A stretch of 5,437 nt of DNA from an uncultured Erysipelotrichaceae bacterium (GTDB lineage: Bacteria; Bacillota_I; Bacilli_A; Erysipelotrichales; Coprobacillaceae): the NCBI GenBank assembly GCA_945981915.1, contig CAMFRJ010000108.1, forward strand, positions 1 through 5,437, in the 5' to 3' direction. Position 1 is the stretch's first letter, and every line of letters starts with the position of its first letter. Position numbers and translations under genes: made by a program. Below are positions 1-5,391 of this stretch, in pieces. The notes under the pieces are model-generated. The model was given only the letters and a program-made list of their open reading frames with translations, was not told where the DNA came from and did not search any database.

Positions 1-45
1 GATTCGCCTTAGTCTCGTGGGCTCGGAGATGTGTATAAGAGACAG
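1..45 (+). other. Untrimmed Nextera i7-side adapter (not genomic)
   Basis: This is library-construction sequence. Bases 1-3 (GAT) match the end of the P7 arm. Bases 4-11 (TCGCCTTA) match the reverse complement of the Nextera N701 index TAAGGCGA. Bases 12-26 are GTCTCGTGGGCTCGG, the transposome read-2 arm. Bases 27-45 are the 19-bp Tn5 mosaic end AGATGTGTATAAGAGACAG. Genomic DNA starts at 46. Adapter and index sequences are recalled from the published Illumina design, and the match is exact over the whole stretch. Confidence 0.98.
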
Positions 46-64
46 TATCTGATTATCATATTTA

Positions 65-940
65 TTATTTAACCTGATCCATAAAATGTATCAATTCTTT
101 GACAACTTTTGTCAATGTCTGATGTTTTTTCCATGCGATGACACACCCTGTCTTGATCGCTGGATATAAAGGAATAAAGACTAGATTTTGTGTATTATAT
201 GCATGAAAAGCTCCTTCAACAGTGATAGCGACACCTTTATTTTTTAAAATCAAAGGAATAATATTGGAAATGAAATTATATGAAATTGGAAAATTACTGT
301 CGTCAATCGAGTTACCTAACCAATTCATCAATTCATTTTTAACTAAAGAACGATTGGTACTAAATAGTTTAGCATCTTTGAGATCTGCCGCTTCAATTTG
401 TGTTTTTCTTGCAAGTGGATGATCTTGTGAGACAATAATACCCCATTGTTCTTTTTTTGGTAAACGAATATAATTATATTTTTCAACATCAACTGGTTCT
501 AGTAATATTCCTATATCTACTAATCCATGATCCAAACGTTCTTTGATCAAATCTGCATTTCCTGTATAAATATCAAAATGAACTTCTGGATATAAATTTT
601 GAAATTGCATAATGACATCAGATAAAAAGTTTTGCGATGCATCAAAAACACCAGTTCCTATGACAACTTGTCCAACCATATCCTCATTTTGCATGACTTC
701 CTGCTGAGTTTTATCAATAAGTGTCACAATTTCCTCAGCCCTTCTTCTTAGTATCATCCCTGCTTCTGTCAATTCGATCTTCCTCTTTCCTCTAATAAAT
801 AAAGGCGTATTGAGTTCTTCTTCTAATTGCATCAATTGTCTTGATAAAGTAGGTTGCGTTAAATGTAACTGTTTGGCTGCTTTTGTAATGTTCTGTTCTC
901 TAGCAACCATTAAAAAATATTGTAATACTCTAATTTCCAT
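65..940 (-). CDS. LysR-family transcriptional regulator
   Basis: This is a complete LysR-type regulator of 291 residues, the usual family length. An N-terminal winged helix-turn-helix lies at about residues 1-60; the recognition region is at 17-36 (NITKAAKQLHLTQPTLSRQL), followed by the usual linker helix to about 88. The periplasmic-binding-protein-like effector domain runs from about 90 (GQVVIGTG) to the end, including the typical segment DHGLVDIGIL. The ATG start has GAGGGTG just upstream. The gene follows the CMD-like gene in the same direction with a 51-bp gap holding a terminator, so it probably has its own weak promoter or is reached by read-through. The family usually activates nearby genes when a small ligand binds. 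An ATAC-N7-GTAT box at the head of the cupin/CMD operon is a candidate target (inference). The ligand is unknown. Only 19 genomic bases lie beyond the stop, so no terminator can be seen. Confidence 0.95.
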   Translation of the reverse strand: MEIRVLQYFLMVAREQNITKAAKQLHLTQPTLSRQLMQLEEELNTPLFIRGKRKIELTEAGMILRRRAEEIVTLIDKTQQEVMQNEDMVGQVVIGTGVFDASQNFLSDVIMQFQNLYPEVHFDIYTGNADLIKERLDHGLVDIGILLEPVDVEKYNYIRLPKKEQWGIIVSQDHPLARKTQIEAADLKDAKLFSTNRSLVKNELMNWLGNSIDDSNFPISYNFISNIIPLILKNKGVAITVEGAFHAYNTQNLVFIPLYPAIKTGCVIAWKKHQTLTKVVKELIHFMDQVK

Positions 941-967
941 ATCATCACCCTCTATCTATTGTAAACG

Positions 968-993
968 AAAAAAAACAGTTATGAAACTGTTTT
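968..993 (-). terminator. Rho-independent terminator of the cupin/CMD operon
   Basis: Read on the minus strand, a perfect 9-bp stem AAAACAGTT / AACTGTTTT (972-980 with 985-993) closes a four-base loop and is followed by a run of eight T (968-975, overlapping the end of the stem). The upstream arm overlaps the CMD-like gene's stop codon at 992-994. The hairpin separates the operon from the LysR gene. Confidence 0.88.
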
Positions 994-1726
994 ATTCATT
1001 GATTAATGCAATCGCATTTAAAGTTCTTGGAAAACCAATATAAGGTTGACATTGAGTGATAATTTCTATCAACATTGTCTTATCATTGCCAACACGTAAA
1101 TTGGCCTGAATGTGTGCTCTCAGTTGATTTTCACAACCACCTAATGAAGATAACATAACGAAGGTCAACAATTCTCTTTGTCTTAAATTCAAACCACTTC
1201 TTGTATAAAAATCACCAAAGCAATAAGCTGATAAATAATTTTGAAAATGTTTTAACTCATGTGGTGCATGATCATGATTAGCTTGAATATGATCTCGACC
1301 AAACGCTTGTGCTTGAATTGCAAAACCTTTTTCAAAACGATTGTTTTGGTTAACAGTTGTCATCGCTGTTGAAGACAAAGAGATATCTTTTTCTTCAAAA
1401 ATTAGATGAACAAGATGCAACGCTTCCTCTACTTTTCCTAAACCAATATAAGGTGTACATTGATAAATGGCTTCCATAATAATTTCTGGTTGTATTTGGC
1501 ATTTTAAAGCAGATAGAACATGTTGTTTTAACGCTATCAACGTTTGATTGACAGTACATACAACAATAAGTACCAATTCTCTTGTTTGAAGATCCAGTGA
1601 GCCATGATGATAGACATCACCATAGATATAGTTTTTCATAATTTCTTGTAATTCTAGATCATCAACTAAAAACTCTTCATCATTAAGTTTCTTGTATAAG
1701 TCGTCCGCTCTTTTTACTCTATCCAT
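992..1726 (-). CDS. Two-domain carboxymuconolactone decarboxylase (CMD/AhpD-like) family protein
   Basis: A 244-residue protein built of two CMD-like repeats. The halves share a matching 'QC-PYIG' segment (residues 89-95 and 224-230) and a 'RELL/RELV' segment (49-52 and 183-186). The family includes gamma-carboxymuconolactone decarboxylase and AhpD-like thiol enzymes, in which a Cys and a His seven residues apart form the active site. The second half keeps this pair in GGCENQLRAH (C197, H204). The first half has Thr at the Cys position (T62) but keeps His (H69), so probably only the C-terminal repeat is catalytic. No signal peptide or membrane segment is seen, so it is cytoplasmic. The ATG overlaps the cupin stop as TAATG, with GGAG seven bases upstream inside the cupin gene, which implies translational coupling. 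A true protocatechuate-pathway decarboxylase is unlikely, because no other pathway gene is present; a redox or reactive-compound role is a guess. Confidence 0.88.
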   Translation of the reverse strand: MDRVKRADDLYKKLNDEEFLVDDLELQEIMKNYIYGDVYHHGSLDLQTRELVLIVVCTVNQTLIALKQHVLSALKCQIQPEIIMEAIYQCTPYIGLGKVEEALHLVHLIFEEKDISLSSTAMTTVNQNNRFEKGFAIQAQAFGRDHIQANHDHAPHELKHFQNYLSAYCFGDFYTRSGLNLRQRELLTFVMLSSLGGCENQLRAHIQANLRVGNDKTMLIEIITQCQPYIGFPRTLNAIALINE

Positions 1727-2124
1727 TACTCTTCTCCTAATTTCAAATATTCTTCATCGCTTACAGGTTCTAACCATTCATTGCTGGCATGTAAAGCAGG
1801 AACTTCAATAGCGATATGTGCAAACCAGCTATCTTTTGCAGCCCCATGCCAATGTTTAACTTCACTTTCAATATTAACAACATCTCCAGGTTTTAATTTT
1901 CTGGCAGGTTTTCCCCATTCCTGATACCATCCTTCACCATCTGTCACCAATAATATTTGTGCACCTTTATGATGAATATGCCAATTGTTACGACATCCTG
2001 GTTCAAAAGTAACATTGGCGACACCTACACCTTGATTAGAAGCCAACATATTCAAATAACTTTGTCCAATAAAATACTTTGCATAAGTATCGTTTTTTTG
2101 ACCATTTTGAAATAAACTATTCAC
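1726..2124 (-). CDS. Small cupin-domain protein, manganese hydroxynitrile-lyase-like group
   Basis: A 132-residue single-domain cupin. The first cupin motif is at residues 43-65 (PGCRNNWHIHHKGAQ, then the DGEGW turn), supplying likely metal ligands H49, H51 and possibly Q56. The second is at 80-95 (GDVVN, then KHWHGAA), supplying H91 or H93. The FEPG…WHxH…VTDGEGW…PGDVV…KHWHGA pattern matches the bacterial cupin group that contains the Granulicella manganese-dependent hydroxynitrile lyase; most members have no known reaction. There is one more residue between the HxH pair and the Gln than I recall for that enzyme. The GTG start at 2124 lies inside the preceding gene and is chosen because a full AAGGAGG stands eight bases upstream. 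It overlaps the following CMD-like gene at TAATG. Cupin and CMD-like genes are frequent neighbours, so a shared small-molecule pathway is likely. The substrate is unknown. Confidence 0.9.
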   Translation of the reverse strand: MNSLFQNGQKNDTYAKYFIGQSYLNMLASNQGVGVANVTFEPGCRNNWHIHHKGAQILLVTDGEGWYQEWGKPARKLKPGDVVNIESEVKHWHGAAKDSWFAHIAIEVPALHASNEWLEPVSDEEYLKLGEE

Positions 2125-2350
2125 TGATTTTTCCTCCTTGATATTCCTTTATCATATAATCTATTTGATCAATCAATTGATAATATTCATGAGCTTTTTG
2201 AAGCATTATTTTTCTTTGCTTTTTTAATAATGTTATTTTTTGAAAATTTGAATAACTCATAAATAATTGAATGTCATCTTTATCAAATTGTAATTTTTTT
2301 AAAGATGAAATCAAACTAGCTTGTCGATCACATAATTGAAGTTCCTTCAT
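2117..2350 (-). CDS. HTH-less MerR-type protein (dimerisation/effector part only)
   Basis: A 77-residue protein resembling the second half of MerR-family regulators. Residues 10-30 (ASLISSLKKLQFDKDDIQLF) look like the family's helix pair after the wing ('lxxLRxLGFSLeeI'). Residues about 36-70 form a long Leu/Ile-rich helix like the MerR antiparallel coiled coil, ending IDYMIKEYQGG. The N-terminal DNA-binding helix-turn-helix is absent. This does not look like a calling error: AAGGAG lies seven bases before the ATG, and the DNA upstream is non-coding promoter and then the terminator of the next gene. It may bind a ligand, interfere with a full-length MerR protein by forming a mixed dimer, or be a remnant kept because it carries the cupin ribosome binding site. 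It overlaps the cupin start by eight bases. The MerR assignment rests on helix pattern only, so another small coiled-coil family is possible. Confidence 0.7.
   Translation of the reverse strand: MKELQLCDRQASLISSLKKLQFDKDDIQLFMSYSNFQKITLLKKQRKIMLQKAHEYYQLIDQIDYMIKEYQGGKISE
2133..2139 (-). promoter_or_regulatory. Ribosome binding site fixing the cupin GTG start
   Basis: On the minus strand AAGGAGG lies eight bases before the GTG at 2124. It is formed by the codons for Gln-Gly-Gly near the end of the HTH-less MerR-type gene. Its strength and spacing make GTG the preferred start over any downstream ATG, and its position suggests coupled translation. Confidence 0.85.
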
Positions 2351-2357
2351 TTCATTT

Positions 2358-2363
2358 CTCCTT
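2358..2363 (-). promoter_or_regulatory. Ribosome binding site of the HTH-less MerR-type gene
   Basis: AAGGAG on the minus strand, seven bases upstream of the ATG at 2350. An ATG between the two is followed at once by a stop (ATG AAA TGA), so it is not the start. The site supports the short protein as a genuine gene product and not the tail of a longer one. Confidence 0.8.
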
Positions 2364-2371
2364 ACAATATT

Positions 2372-2399
2372 ATTTTATCTTTTTATCATATAATGTCTA
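2372..2399 (-). promoter_or_regulatory. Predicted sigma-A promoter of the MerR-like/cupin/CMD operon
   Basis: On the minus strand a TAGACA -35 element (2394-2399, five of six consensus bases) is followed after 16 bases by a TAAAAT -10 element (2372-2377, five of six). Transcription would start near 2365, leaving a short leader with the ribosome binding site at 2358-2363. The region is very AT-rich, so chance matches are a risk. Confidence 0.5.
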
Positions 2400-2414
2400 A
2401 TACTTATCTTGTAT
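2400..2414 (-). promoter_or_regulatory. Candidate LysR-type operator, ATAC-N7-GTAT
   Basis: A perfect 4+4 inverted repeat, ATAC-AAGATAA-GTAT on the minus strand, which is the T-N11-A pattern in the form known for BenM/CatM-type LysR regulators. It abuts the predicted -35 element, at about -35 to -49 from the likely start of transcription. A LysR gene lies at the end of the same gene cluster (65-940). That this protein binds here is an inference. Confidence 0.45.
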
Positions 2415-2437
2415 CTCATATTATTACTTTTAAGCAT

Positions 2438-2462
2438 AATAAAAAGATAGTGACCTATCTTT
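2438..2462 (-). terminator. Rho-independent terminator of the metallophosphoesterase gene
   Basis: Read on the minus strand, AAAGATAG / CTATCTTT (2455-2462 with 2443-2450) forms an 8-bp stem around loop GTCA and runs into TTTTTATT. It starts two bases after the phosphoesterase stop codon and isolates that gene from the downstream operon. Confidence 0.85.
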
Positions 2463-2464
2463 CA

Positions 2465-3574
2465 TTAGATTTTTTTAATAATATGAGCAGGAATCCATCC
2501 AACCTCTTTATTTTTTATAATATAAGCATAATGTCCGTAGATTCCTATCAACTTAACAAGATTGCCTTTTTGAACAGAAACAAAATGATTGGTATAATCA
2601 TCTAAACAATATGTTTTATGATTTTTATGGTATAAAAATTCATTTTTAATTGAAAATTGATTTTTTGTATCAATTTGTAGACATAAAGAGAAATCTTCAC
2701 CTGCTTCTAATAGTATCACTTCAAAATGAGGCCAGGCGACTTTATAATCTCTTTGGTTGTTTTGTAAATATGTGTCTACCACTTTATATTCTGGTAATGG
2801 TTGCACAGCATGATGTGTAAAATGATAGTGTCGGTGGTGTCCTTCAATGATTAAAGCATTCAATTGACTAATAAATTTAACACCTGTTCCACCATCTATA
2901 GAAATGATCTTTTTATTTTTATCAATCATGATGTCATTATTGATTTGATTGCTATAAAAATTAGAAGTTGGCAAATGACCCACAATGACATATTTATTGA
3001 GCAAATGCCCTTCTTTTTGGAAATTTCTCATCTCGGTAAATGAAGAACGTGATGAATATTGCCAATCTTGTCTTTTTTCTATTCCAGCATGAACAAATAA
3101 AAAATCTTGTGTTTCCAAAGTTGTTGGTAATGTTTGAAGATAATCAATATAAGATTTTAATGATTGTCTCACTAATTGTTGTATCTTGACTGGTTCTTCA
3201 TTTTTTAAATCAATTTTTAATTTCGTTACAACTTGATCAATCATGCCACTTTTTCCAATTTTATGTAGGTAATGAATCATTTGATTGGCATAACGATCAT
3301 CATTGACCAATGTTTCAATCGCATATTCACAGTTTCCAAGCAAGAGATAAACTTTGTCATTTTCTTGTGATAATCTTTTTAAATAATCAATTGTCTGTAG
3401 TGTTTGTGTCCCCTTTTCAACAAAATCACCATTAATGATCAAATAATCATTCCTCGTATAATCAACTTCTTTTAAAAGTTGAATCAATCTATCTAAATGA
3501 CTATGTATATCTGAAATGACAATACAACGATAATGATCAGGTAAATTAAGTTTTTGATGTTTTATTTCTATCAT
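2465..3574 (-). CDS. PPP-like metallophosphoesterase with C-terminal SH3-like domain
   Basis: A 369-residue protein. The calcineurin-like fold is marked in order by SDIHSH (D22, H24), NGDFVEKG (D50), GNCE (N81), FVHAG (H162), VGHLPT (H200) and IDGG (227-229). These follow the metal-ligand order of PPP-type phosphatases such as PrpE/ApaH and bacterial Ser/Thr phosphatases. The usual catalytic His of GNHE is Cys here (C82). GNC-D/E is known in YfcE-type phosphodiesterases, so activity is still expected. About residues 235-310 form a less recognisable linker region. Residues about 311-369 (VSVQKGNLVKLIG, then VGWIPAHII) look like a bacterial SH3-like domain, which would suit binding a peptide or wall component, but there is no signal peptide. 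The ATG has AGGTGAT just upstream. The gene stands alone, with terminators on both sides. The substrate (phosphoprotein, dinucleotide or other phosphoester) cannot be told. Confidence 0.88.
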   Translation of the reverse strand: MIEIKHQKLNLPDHYRCIVISDIHSHLDRLIQLLKEVDYTRNDYLIINGDFVEKGTQTLQTIDYLKRLSQENDKVYLLLGNCEYAIETLVNDDRYANQMIHYLHKIGKSGMIDQVVTKLKIDLKNEEPVKIQQLVRQSLKSYIDYLQTLPTTLETQDFLFVHAGIEKRQDWQYSSRSSFTEMRNFQKEGHLLNKYVIVGHLPTSNFYSNQINNDIMIDKNKKIISIDGGTGVKFISQLNALIIEGHHRHYHFTHHAVQPLPEYKVVDTYLQNNQRDYKVAWPHFEVILLEAGEDFSLCLQIDTKNQFSIKNEFLYHKNHKTYCLDDYTNHFVSVQKGNLVKLIGIYGHYAYIIKNKEVGWIPAHIIKKI

Positions 3575-3603
3575 ATCATCACCTGATAATATTGTACTAT
3601 GAA

Positions 3604-3635
3604 CATAAATAAAAGCAACTGTCGTTGCTTTTATT
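3604..3635 (-). terminator. Hairpin terminator after the small gene and rho
   Basis: A perfect 12-bp stem (3608-3619 with 3624-3635) around a four-base loop; its core on the minus strand is AAAAGCAAC / GTTGCTTTT, followed by the U-rich stretch UUUUAUUUAU. The stem contains the small gene's stop codon (3631-3633). It probably ends transcripts from the HAD-rho unit as well, as no hairpin is seen between rho and the small gene. The U-tract is interrupted, so efficiency is uncertain. Confidence 0.75.
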
Positions 3636-3765
3636 CTTGAGAGTTTTTTTGGTTGTTTTGATGTTTTGCATAATTATTTTTTGCATAATTATATGAATTC
3701 ATCAAATCATCTTCATAAGCATTATTTTGATTTTGATTTTTCATTTTATTTTGTTTTTTGCTCAT
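3631..3765 (-). CDS. Small Asn/Gln/Lys-rich protein of unknown function (44 aa)
   Basis: An unrecognised 44-residue protein starting MSKKQNKMKNQNQNN. Asn, Gln and Lys make up 25 of the 44 residues (12, 6 and 7), there is no Cys or Trp, and no membrane segment or signal peptide, so it should be very hydrophilic and probably disordered. The middle has a short repeat, NYAKN-NYAKH, encoded by a 15-base DNA repeat. The start is chosen because GGGAG lies eight bases upstream of the ATG at 3765. An in-frame ATG five codons earlier (3780) overlaps that site and follows a stop directly. The gene lies 48 bp after rho and ends inside a terminator stem, as expected for a real last gene of a transcript. 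The composition recalls small spore proteins of spore-forming Firmicutes, but I see no signature motif, so that is only a suggestion. Confidence 0.65.
   Translation of the reverse strand: MSKKQNKMKNQNQNNAYEDDLMNSYNYAKNNYAKHQNNQKNSQE
3664..3692 (-). repeat. Imperfect 15-bp tandem duplication inside the small gene
   Basis: The 14-base unit TTTTGCATAATTAT (plus strand) occurs at 3664-3677 and again at 3679-3692, a period of 15 bases. It keeps the reading frame and encodes the duplicated Asn-Tyr-Ala-Lys peptide. Confidence 0.9.
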
Positions 3766-3813
3766 TATTATCACTCCCATTTATAATATTTAACGTTTTT
3801 TATATTTTTATAC

Positions 3814-4995
3814 TTATTTTTTAATAAATGCTTTGACCAATTCTTGATTCGTTTTCGTGTTTTTAAATAACATTAACAAATCGTCTAATGATTGATTTGT
3901 TTTGGCTTTATTTAAAAGCATATGAATATTTCTATTGGCTTCTAATTCTTGGGGAGTTAATAATAAATCTTCTCTTCTTGTACCAGATTTTGCGATATCA
4001 ATTGCTGGAAATATTCTTTTTTCTTGTAAGTCTCTACTTAAAACAAGTTCCATATTTCCTGTACCTTTAAATTCTTCATAAATGACATCATCCATACGAC
4101 TTCCGGTATCGATCAAAGCAGTCGCTAAGATTGTCAAACTTCCACCTTCTCTCATATTTCTTGCTGAACCAAAAAATCTTTTTGGCATGTAAAGAGAATT
4201 CGGATCTAATCCACCTGATAATGTTCTTCCCGAACTTGTGACCAATAAATTGTATGATCTTGCAAGTCGTGTGATACTATCTAATAAAATAACAACATCT
4301 TGACCATGTTCCACTAAGCGTTTTGCTCTTTCAATCACCATTTCTGATACTTTTTTGTGTCTTTCTGGAGCTTCATCAAACGTTGAATAAAGAACTTCTA
4401 TATTGTCTCCTTCAACAGTATCTTTCATATCAGTGACTTCTTCAGGTCGTTCATCAATTAATAAAATAAGAATATGAATATCAGGATTGTTATCACGAAT
4501 TGATAAGGCAACTTCTTTTAAAAGCGTTGTTTTCCCTGCCTTTGGTGGAGATACGATGATTCCTCTTTGCCCTTTTCCAATTGGTGACAAGAGATCGATG
4601 ATTCTCATAGCGATACTATCTTGTCTTTCTAAGATGATCTTTTGATTAGGAAAAATAGGTGTTAATTTTTCAAAAGATTGTCTTTTCATGGCAGTTTCTA
4701 GATCATATTCATTAATTTTTGAAATATAAAGCAATGATCTGAACTTTTCAGATGATTTAGGTTCTCTGACATACCCAGTAATAAAATCTCCTGTTTTTAA
4801 TTTAAACTTATAGATCTGTGATTGTGAGACATAGACATCATGAGGATCAGATAAATAATTAGCATTTCTGATGAAACCAAAACCATCAGCTAATACTTCT
4901 AAAAAGCCAGTGACCATATTTTCTTTTTTCATTGACTCTTTAATAAATTGTTCTTTTTCTTTTTCTTTCTGTGTTAATTCTTTATTTTCTTCCAT
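3814..4995 (-). CDS. rho: Transcription termination factor Rho
   Basis: The hexameric RNA-dependent ATPase that ends transcription and frees untranslated RNA, 393 residues. The cold-shock-like primary RNA-binding domain covers about 27-95 ([14 protein letters not shown]). The RecA-like motor has Walker [10 protein letters not shown] (149-157, K155), the catalytic Glu in [12 protein letters not shown] (E182), Walker [16 protein letters not shown] (D239), the Q-loop LSGGLDP (259-265), the R-loop DTGSR (296-300), and the arginine finger in SGTRRE (R340). All key residues are present. Positions corresponding to bicyclomycin contacts in E. coli (D181, R183, S240, G311) are kept, while the residue after GKT is Thr, not Met. 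The N-terminal helical domain is missing; only a Lys/Glu-rich tail of about 25 residues precedes the RNA-binding domain. The start is firm: the HAD gene's stop lies 12 bp upstream and GAGGG seven bases upstream. It is co-directional with the HAD gene; rpmE, a common neighbour, does not follow. Confidence 0.98.
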   Translation of the reverse strand: MEENKELTQKEKEKEQFIKESMKKENMVTGFLEVLADGFGFIRNANYLSDPHDVYVSQSQIYKFKLKTGDFITGYVREPKSSEKFRSLLYISKINEYDLETAMKRQSFEKLTPIFPNQKIILERQDSIAMRIIDLLSPIGKGQRGIIVSPPKAGKTTLLKEVALSIRDNNPDIHILILLIDERPEEVTDMKDTVEGDNIEVLYSTFDEAPERHKKVSEMVIERAKRLVEHGQDVVILLDSITRLARSYNLLVTSSGRTLSGGLDPNSLYMPKRFFGSARNMREGGSLTILATALIDTGSRMDDVIYEEFKGTGNMELVLSRDLQEKRIFPAIDIAKSGTRREDLLLTPQELEANRNIHMLLNKAKTNQSLDDLLMLFKNTKTNQELVKAFIKK

Positions 4996-5007
4996 TATAT
5001 ATCCCTC

Positions 5008-5391
5008 TTATTCATCAATCCAATGAAAATGAACACAGGCATTATAAATACCATCTTTATCACAATCATCTGTGACATATGTTGCTTTTCCTTTTAATTC
5101 GTCTATGGCATTACCCATAGCAATACTTGTCCATTCATCGATAAACATGCTTAAATCATTCTTTTCATCACCGAAAACAACAACGTCTTCATATGCACCA
5201 CCTAAATGGTTAACCATCATTTTGATTCCTACAGATTTATCTCCCGGTTCAACAAATAAATATTCTTTATGAAAACGACACCATGGAAGTTCCTTAAGTG
5301 TTTCTAATTGTTCTTCATCAGGTGCAAAACAAGCAATATATACTTTATAAATTTGATCATAATCCAAAGGATCCAATCCTTTTTGAACAAC
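5008..5391 (-). CDS. Cof-type HAD-IIB phosphatase, C-terminal part (5' end missing)
   Basis: The last 127 residues of a haloacid-dehalogenase-superfamily sugar- or cofactor-phosphatase; full-length members are about 260-290 residues. Visible are HAD motif III as the Lys of PGDKSVGIK, motif IV FGDEKNDLSMF (the GD…ND acidic cluster that binds Mg2+), and the family's AMGNA and KATYVTDD…DGIYNA sequence near the end. The N-terminal nucleophile motif DxDGT and most of the cap domain lie outside the contig. The open frame seems to continue to 5406 with the residues MYKRQ, but these five codons are adapter: the apparent GTG start lies inside the Tn5 mosaic end. Genomic coding ends at 5391. The stop is 12 bp before rho, so the two are probably co-transcribed. 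Substrate specificity cannot be told. Confidence 0.92.
   Translation of the reverse strand, partial: VVQKGLDPLDYDQIYKVYIACFAPDEEQLETLKELPWCRFHKEYLFVEPGDKSVGIKMMVNHLGGAYEDVVVFGDEKNDLSMFIDEWTSIAMGNAIDELKGKATYVTDDCDKDGIYNACVHFHWIDE

Noticed and set aside
222..422. Plus-strand open frame of 66 codons
   Set aside because: It lies wholly inside the LysR gene on the other strand and has no convincing ribosome binding site or recognisable product.
958..963. TACAAT -10 element upstream of the LysR gene
   Set aside because: No acceptable -35 element lies 16-18 bases upstream (the best is TTTCAT), and the leader would be only about 10 bases.
810..1043. Plus-strand open frame of 77 codons
   Set aside because: It runs antisense across the LysR start, a terminator and the CMD-like gene end, with no family resemblance.
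2336..2605. Plus-strand open frame of 89 codons
   Set aside because: It covers the operon promoter, a minus-strand terminator and the end of the phosphoesterase gene. The Phe/Ile/Asn/Ser-rich translation is typical of AT-rich shadow sequence.
3591..3618. Promoter for the phosphoesterase gene (TTGCTT, 16 bases, TACAAT on the minus strand)
   Set aside because: Transcription would begin on top of the ribosome binding site, leaving a leader of about 10 bases, and the -35 element lies in the preceding terminator stem. A promoter must exist nearby, but this match is not strong enough to call.
3766..3813. Possible terminator directly after rho
   Set aside because: The 48-bp gap is AT-rich but contains no stable inverted repeat; the nearest hairpin is after the small gene.
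3888..4070. Plus-strand frame that looks like a hydrophobic small membrane protein
   Set aside because: It is antisense to the highly conserved C-terminal part of rho; hydrophobic residues arise from complementing Lys/Glu/Asn codons.
5072..5272. Plus-strand open frame of 66 codons
   Set aside because: It is antisense to the conserved motif IV region of the HAD phosphatase gene.
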